Assembly (NCBI RefSeq): GCF_001940165.2
Contig: NZ_CP135162.1
Span: 1,043,501 to 1,107,500 of the forward strand
DNA: 64,000 nt
DNA from: Roseburia sp. 831b
GTDB lineage: Bacteria > Bacillota > Clostridia > Lachnospirales > Lachnospiraceae
Direction of reading: 5' to 3'
Part shown: in pieces, positions 60,456-64,000 of the stretch
Numbering within the stretch: the first letter of the stretch is position 1
How the letters are laid out: each line of letters opens with the position of its first letter
Notes under the pieces: model-generated
Databases searched by the model: none
Told to the model about the DNA's origin: nothing
Seen by the model: the letters and a program-made list of their open reading frames with translations, nothing else
Program-made: the position numbers and the translations under genes

Positions 60456-62549
60456 ATGAATGTTTACACAACAGATAAGATTCGAAATGTAGTTTTATTA
60501 GGTCACGGTGGATGCGGTAAGACGAGTCTTGTGGAAGCAATGGCTTACCTGTCCGGCATGACAACGAGAATGGGAAAGATTTCCGATGGAAATACAATCA
60601 GTGATTATGACAAGGAAGAAATCAAACGTCAGTTCTCCATCACCACATCGATGGTGCCGATTATCTGGGGAGAACATAAAATCAACATCTTAGATACACC
60701 GGGATATTTTGATTTTGTAGGAGAAGTTGAGGAAGCAGTAAGTGTTGCGGACGCTGCAATCATTGTGGTATCCGGCAAGGCAGGAATCCAGGTTGGAACG
60801 AAAAAAGCATGGGAAATCTGTGAAAAATACAAACTGCCTCGTATGGTATTTGTGACAGATATGGATATTGATGAGGCAAGTTACCGTCAGGTGGTTGCGG
60901 ATTTACAGGAACTATACGGAAAGAAAATTGCACCATTCCATCTGCCAGTCAGAGAGAATGGACAGTTTGTCGGATATGTCAATGTACTTCAGCAGAGAGC
61001 CAAACGATGGAAGGAAGATGGAACGGTAGAGAAATTTGAGGTGCCGGAATACTCCAAAGAGAATCTGAATCTGTGCCGTGATGCGTTGATGGAGGCGGTT
61101 GCTGAGACAAGTGAAGAACTGATGGAGCGTTATTTTAACGGAGAAGAGTTCTCAGAAGATGAAATCCGTCAGGCACTTCGTGTCAATGTATCAGACGGAA
61201 GCATCGTTCCGGTTCTGATGGGTTCAAACATACTCGCACGCGGTGTCTATACTTTGCTTGTGGACATTGTGAAATATTTACCAAGCCCGGAGAAGAGAAG
61301 CTGCACCGGAATCAATGCAAAGACCAATGAGGTGTTCGCTGCTGACTATGACTTTGCAAAAGCAAAATCAGCTTATGTATTTAAAACCATCGTAGATCCT
61401 TTTATCGGAAAATATTCTTTGATTAAGGTAAATTCCGGGGTGTTAAAATCAGACGATGTTCTTTACAACTACCATAAGGATGTTGAAGAAAAAATTGGAA
61501 AATTATATGTGATGCGTGGAAATAAAGCAGAGGAAGTAAAAGAACTTCATGCCGGAGATTTAGGAGCACTTGCAAAATTAGGCTCCGTCATGACAACCGA
61601 CTCTTTGTCGACAAAAAATAATCCGATTGTGTATATTCGGACTTCCATCTCCACACCATATACTTACATGAGATATAAAGCAGTGAAAAAAGGCGATGAA
61701 GATAAGATTTCCCAGGCATTGCAGAAAATGATGCAGGAAGATCTGACCTTAAAACATGTCAACGACAGTGAAAACGGTCAGACACTCTTATATGGAATGG
61801 GAGATCAGCATCTTGAGATTGTGGTAAGCAAACTCTTAGAAAAATATAAAGTGGAAGTGGAGTTAAAACGTCCAAAGATTGCATTCCGCGAGACCATAAG
61901 AAAAAAAGCGGATGTGGAATCCAAATACAAGAAACAGTCCGGTGGTCATGGTCAGTATGGTCATGTAAAAATGACATTTGAACCATCCGGCAACTTAGAA
62001 GAGGCATACGAATTTGACCAGGTTGTGGTTGGCGGAGCAGTTCCAAAGAATTTCTTCCCGGCAGTGGAAAAAGGAATTCAGGAATCTGTATTAAGCGGAC
62101 CACTTGCAGCATATCCGGTTGTCGGTGTGAAAGCGGTACTCTATGATGGTTCTTATCATCCGGTAGATTCCTCAGAGCTTGCATTTAAGATGGCAACCAG
62201 ACAGGCGTTTAAGAAAGGATTTCTTGAAGCATCCCCGGTATTGTTAGAGCCGATTGCAAATCTGAAAGTAACGGTTCCGGATTCGTACACCGGAGATATC
62301 ATGGGAGATTTGAACAAACGCCGGGGCAGAGTGCTTGGCATGAATCCAGACAACAACGGATATCAGGTGATTGAGGCAGATATCCCAATGATGGAGCTGT
62401 TTGGTTACAATACCAACTTACGTTCCATGACAGGCGGAAGCGGTGTTTATAGTTACGAATTTGTACGTTATGAGCAGGCACCGGAAGATGTCGCAAAGAA
62501 AGAGATAGAAGCGAGAGCAAGTAAACTGACAACAGAAGAAGACAGTTAA
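60456..62549 (+). CDS. EF-G2-type elongation factor G-like GTPase
   Basis: The 697-residue product has all five EF-G domains. G1 is LGHGGCGKTSL (about 15-25). G3 is DTPGYFDF: the catalytic His of DTPGH is Tyr84, which is also found in the EF-G2/FusA2 lineage. G4 is TDMD (134-137) in place of NKxD, so guanine recognition may differ. Domain IV (GGHGQYGHVKMTFEP region) and the C-terminal RGRVLGMNPDNNGYQVIEAD fold are intact. It is not a tetracycline-protection protein by its N terminus. A non-canonical role on the ribosome is likely, but unknown. The ATG follows TTGGAGGAT. Confidence 0.9.
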   Translation: MNVYTTDKIRNVVLLGHGGCGKTSLVEAMAYLSGMTTRMGKISDGNTISDYDKEEIKRQFSITTSMVPIIWGEHKINILDTPGYFDFVGEVEEAVSVADAAIIVVSGKAGIQVGTKKAWEICEKYKLPRMVFVTDMDIDEASYRQVVADLQELYGKKIAPFHLPVRENGQFVGYVNVLQQRAKRWKEDGTVEKFEVPEYSKENLNLCRDALMEAVAETSEELMERYFNGEEFSEDEIRQALRVNVSDGSIVPVLMGSNILARGVYTLLVDIVKYLPSPEKRSCTGINAKTNEVFAADYDFAKAKSAYVFKTIVDPFIGKYSLIKVNSGVLKSDDVLYNYHKDVEEKIGKLYVMRGNKAEEVKELHAGDLGALAKLGSVMTTDSLSTKNNPIVYIRTSISTPYTYMRYKAVKKGDEDKISQALQKMMQEDLTLKHVNDSENGQTLLYGMGDQHLEIVVSKLLEKYKVEVELKRPKIAFRETIRKKADVESKYKKQSGGHGQYGHVKMTFEPSGNLEEAYEFDQVVVGGAVPKNFFPAVEKGIQESVLSGPLAAYPVVGVKAVLYDGSYHPVDSSELAFKMATRQAFKKGFLEASPVLLEPIANLKVTVPDSYTGDIMGDLNKRRGRVLGMNPDNNGYQVIEADIPMMELFGYNTNLRSMTGGSGVYSYEFVRYEQAPEDVAKKEIEARASKLTTEEDS

Positions 62550-62593
62550 ATTTTTAACAAAGCTAGATTTTGGCAGGAAAGGAGGAATGCAAT

Positions 62594-63895
62594 ATGCGGA
62601 TTCGAAGAGAATTTGTTGCGATATTTTGTGTTATTGCATTTCTGATTAGCGACCCGGAAGTGGCAAGAGCGTGTATGATAGGGGAAAATGCGTATATGAC
62701 CTGGGATACCAGTTCCAAGATTGATCTTTTTGCAGGAATGGATGCGTCAAAGGTGCATGTGATTTATGAATTGAATGGCGGCATGAATAACCGCAAAAAT
62801 GTTTCCTCCTTTCAAGCCGAAGATTTACCGTTTACGTTTGCAGTACCAGTCAAGGAAGGTTACAATTTCGCAGGCTGGTATTCTGACATCAGTTATCACC
62901 ATAAAGTGACAGAATTAAATGAAAAGAATGCACAGAATATGGTGCTGTTTGCAAAATGGACCAAAGTGATTGACAGCAATTATAATGTGGAGATGTATTC
63001 CTATCAGACCAGCAGTCTTTCCAAAGGAAGCTGCAAGGAATTAAAAGACTGCTCCTATGGATTCCTGCAGGATGTAGCAATCCCTGGAATGCCGTCCACA
63101 AGAGAAAATGATTACAGGGAACAGTTAATCAGCAGTGGTAGCCAGTGTCCGCAGGGAATCTGTTTTACACCGGATTATCTGTTGGTGACCTCCTACACAG
63201 AAAAGGATGATGTGTTAGGCTCTTTGCTGGTATTTGATGTAAAAACCGGGGAATATCTTGTAACACTTGGGATGAAGAGTAAAAGCCATCTGGGCGGCAT
63301 TACATTTGACGGAGAAAATGTCTGGGTCTGTCACTCGAATTCGAACACCTTAGAGCGTATCTCGTATGAGTTTATTCAAAGAATCGCACAGTCAAAGCCG
63401 GGATGCCTGATTGATGCATCTGCGTTAAGCGATGAATATAAGATTGCAAACACTCCATCCTGCATTACGTTTTATGGAGACCGTCTTTGGGTGGCAACGC
63501 ATACAAAATACTTAAATTCCAAAATGGTTTCTTACAGCTATGACAAAGAGACGGATTCGCTTACCTCCTTAAGTACGTATAAGATTCCAAGCAAGGTTCA
63601 GGGGGTTGCATTTGACTCAAACGGTACCGTTTATCTTAGTACCTCATATGGAAGAGAAAAATCATCTTATTTGAAAGTCTATGATTCCCTCCTTCAGATG
63701 TCAAAGAAGCCAAACAATCCAGAGCAGAAAGTAGAAATGCCGCCTTGTTCCGAGGAACTGGCGCTTGTAGATGGAAATCTTTACGTGTTGTTTGAATCGG
63801 CTGGAGAGAAGTATTTAGAGGGAACAGATGGCAATGGCAAAAGTATTTCGCCGATTGATAAAGTTTTAACAGTGACTGTGGCATCTATTTTTTAA
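62594..63895 (+). CDS. Secreted protein with InlB B-repeat and propeller-like C-terminal half
   Basis: The 433-residue product begins with a basic start and a hydrophobic segment that ends with PEVARA before Cys, a plausible signal peptide. Residues about 55-125 form an InlB-type B-repeat (VIYELNGGMNN, then VKEGYNFAGWYSD and NMVLFAKWTKV). The rest (about 155-430) repeats strand-turn units such as GGITFDGENVWVCHSNSNTL and VQGVAFDSNGTVYLSTSYGR, as in propeller folds. No sorting signal, membrane tail or catalytic motif is visible. It follows the EF-G-like gene by 44 bases with AAAGGAGG upstream and is the last gene before a terminator. Adhesion or glycan binding is only a guess. Confidence 0.82.
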   Translation: MRIRREFVAIFCVIAFLISDPEVARACMIGENAYMTWDTSSKIDLFAGMDASKVHVIYELNGGMNNRKNVSSFQAEDLPFTFAVPVKEGYNFAGWYSDISYHHKVTELNEKNAQNMVLFAKWTKVIDSNYNVEMYSYQTSSLSKGSCKELKDCSYGFLQDVAIPGMPSTRENDYREQLISSGSQCPQGICFTPDYLLVTSYTEKDDVLGSLLVFDVKTGEYLVTLGMKSKSHLGGITFDGENVWVCHSNSNTLERISYEFIQRIAQSKPGCLIDASALSDEYKIANTPSCITFYGDRLWVATHTKYLNSKMVSYSYDKETDSLTSLSTYKIPSKVQGVAFDSNGTVYLSTSYGREKSSYLKVYDSLLQMSKKPNNPEQKVEMPPCSEELALVDGNLYVLFESAGEKYLEGTDGNGKSISPIDKVLTVTVASIF

Positions 63896-63920
63896 GGTAG
63901 AAGGAACGGGATTTAGAAGA

Positions 63921-63960
63921 AAAGATGGCAGCTCCTAAGTAGAGCTGCCATCTTTTTTTG
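63921..63960 (+). terminator. Intrinsic terminator after the InlB-repeat gene
   Basis: AAAGATGGCAGCT (63921-63933) and AGCTGCCATCTTT (63943-63955) are exact inverted copies followed by further Ts. The 40 remaining bases to the window end show no gene; they contain a doubled GTGCGCT. Confidence 0.92.
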
Positions 63961-64000
63961 GTGCGCTTAAGAGTGCGCTGTTCATAAGACGAATGATTTT

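Noticed and set aside
60456..62549. Ribosomal protection tetracycline-resistance gene
   Set aside because: N-terminal motifs and length match EF-G2 rather than Tet(M)-type proteins, and there is no mobile context.
1..64000. tRNA, rRNA, insertion sequence, prophage or integrative element
   Set aside because: No matching sequence features, integrase or transposase were seen, and gene order is that of a conserved chromosome backbone.

Overview
The window is a low-GC Gram-positive chromosome segment. The combination of a Bacillus-type fla/che operon with motAB inside it, FliY in place of a short FliN, CheC and CheD, PolC, and the gene order sigD - rpsB - tsf - pyrH - frr - uppS - cdsA - dxr - rseP points to Clostridia. 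Several Lachnospiraceae-style extras (a bactofilin and a membrane deacetylase between tsf and pyrH, a DUF815 ATPase, a Ppx-HD/Ppk pair) suggest a motile member of that family such as a Roseburia, Agathobacter or Lachnospira relative. The family assignment is inference. No rRNA, tRNA, CRISPR array, insertion sequence or prophage was seen.

Region 1 (1-30480) is one long plus-strand flagellar and chemotaxis operon, entered inside fliH. The order is fliH-fliI-fliJ-ylxF/motE-like-fliK-flgD-TIGR02530-flgE-flbD-motA-motB-fliL-fliM-fliY-cheY-fliO-fliP-fliQ-fliR-flhB-flhA-flhF-flhG-PilZ-cheB-cheA-cheW-cheC-cheD-small membrane protein-fliA-fapA-three poorly known genes. It encodes the export gate and ATPase, hook and hook-length control, stator, C-ring switch, CheA/W/Y/B/C/D signalling, a c-di-GMP receptor and the flagellar sigma factor. 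The tail (28846-30476) holds a disordered protein, a SwrB-like single-pass coiled-coil protein and an MltG-like protein without a catalytic domain. Perfect hairpins lacking a T-tract sit at several gene junctions.

Region 2 (30486-45752) is housekeeping: rpsB and tsf with structured leaders, then a three-gene insertion (unknown 130-residue protein, diverged NodB deacetylase, bactofilin), then pyrH-frr, a terminator, uppS-cdsA-dxr-rseP-ispG (undecaprenyl, phospholipid and isoprenoid precursors) and polC.

Region 3 (45819-54874) has a minus-strand DUF5050 protein, divergent promoters, then a plus-strand run of pheA, a DUF815 ATPase, a Ppx/GppA-HD protein, ppk1 and a HAD phosphatase, ending tail-to-tail with a minus-strand PHP phosphoesterase.

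Region 4 (54975-63960) has the infC-rpmI-rplT operon with an attenuator leader and an AUU start codon, a roughly 500-base non-coding stretch with nested inverted repeats and a decayed reading frame, an AraC regulator divergent from galE, minus-strand tyrA, an EF-G2-like GTPase, and a secreted protein with an InlB-type B-repeat.

No complete undescribed system is obvious. The best candidates for new biology are the uncharacterised tail of the flagellar operon, the bactofilin/deacetylase insertion, the surface-type helical segment in FlgD, and the hairpin-promoter overlap that joins the flagellar operon to rpsB.
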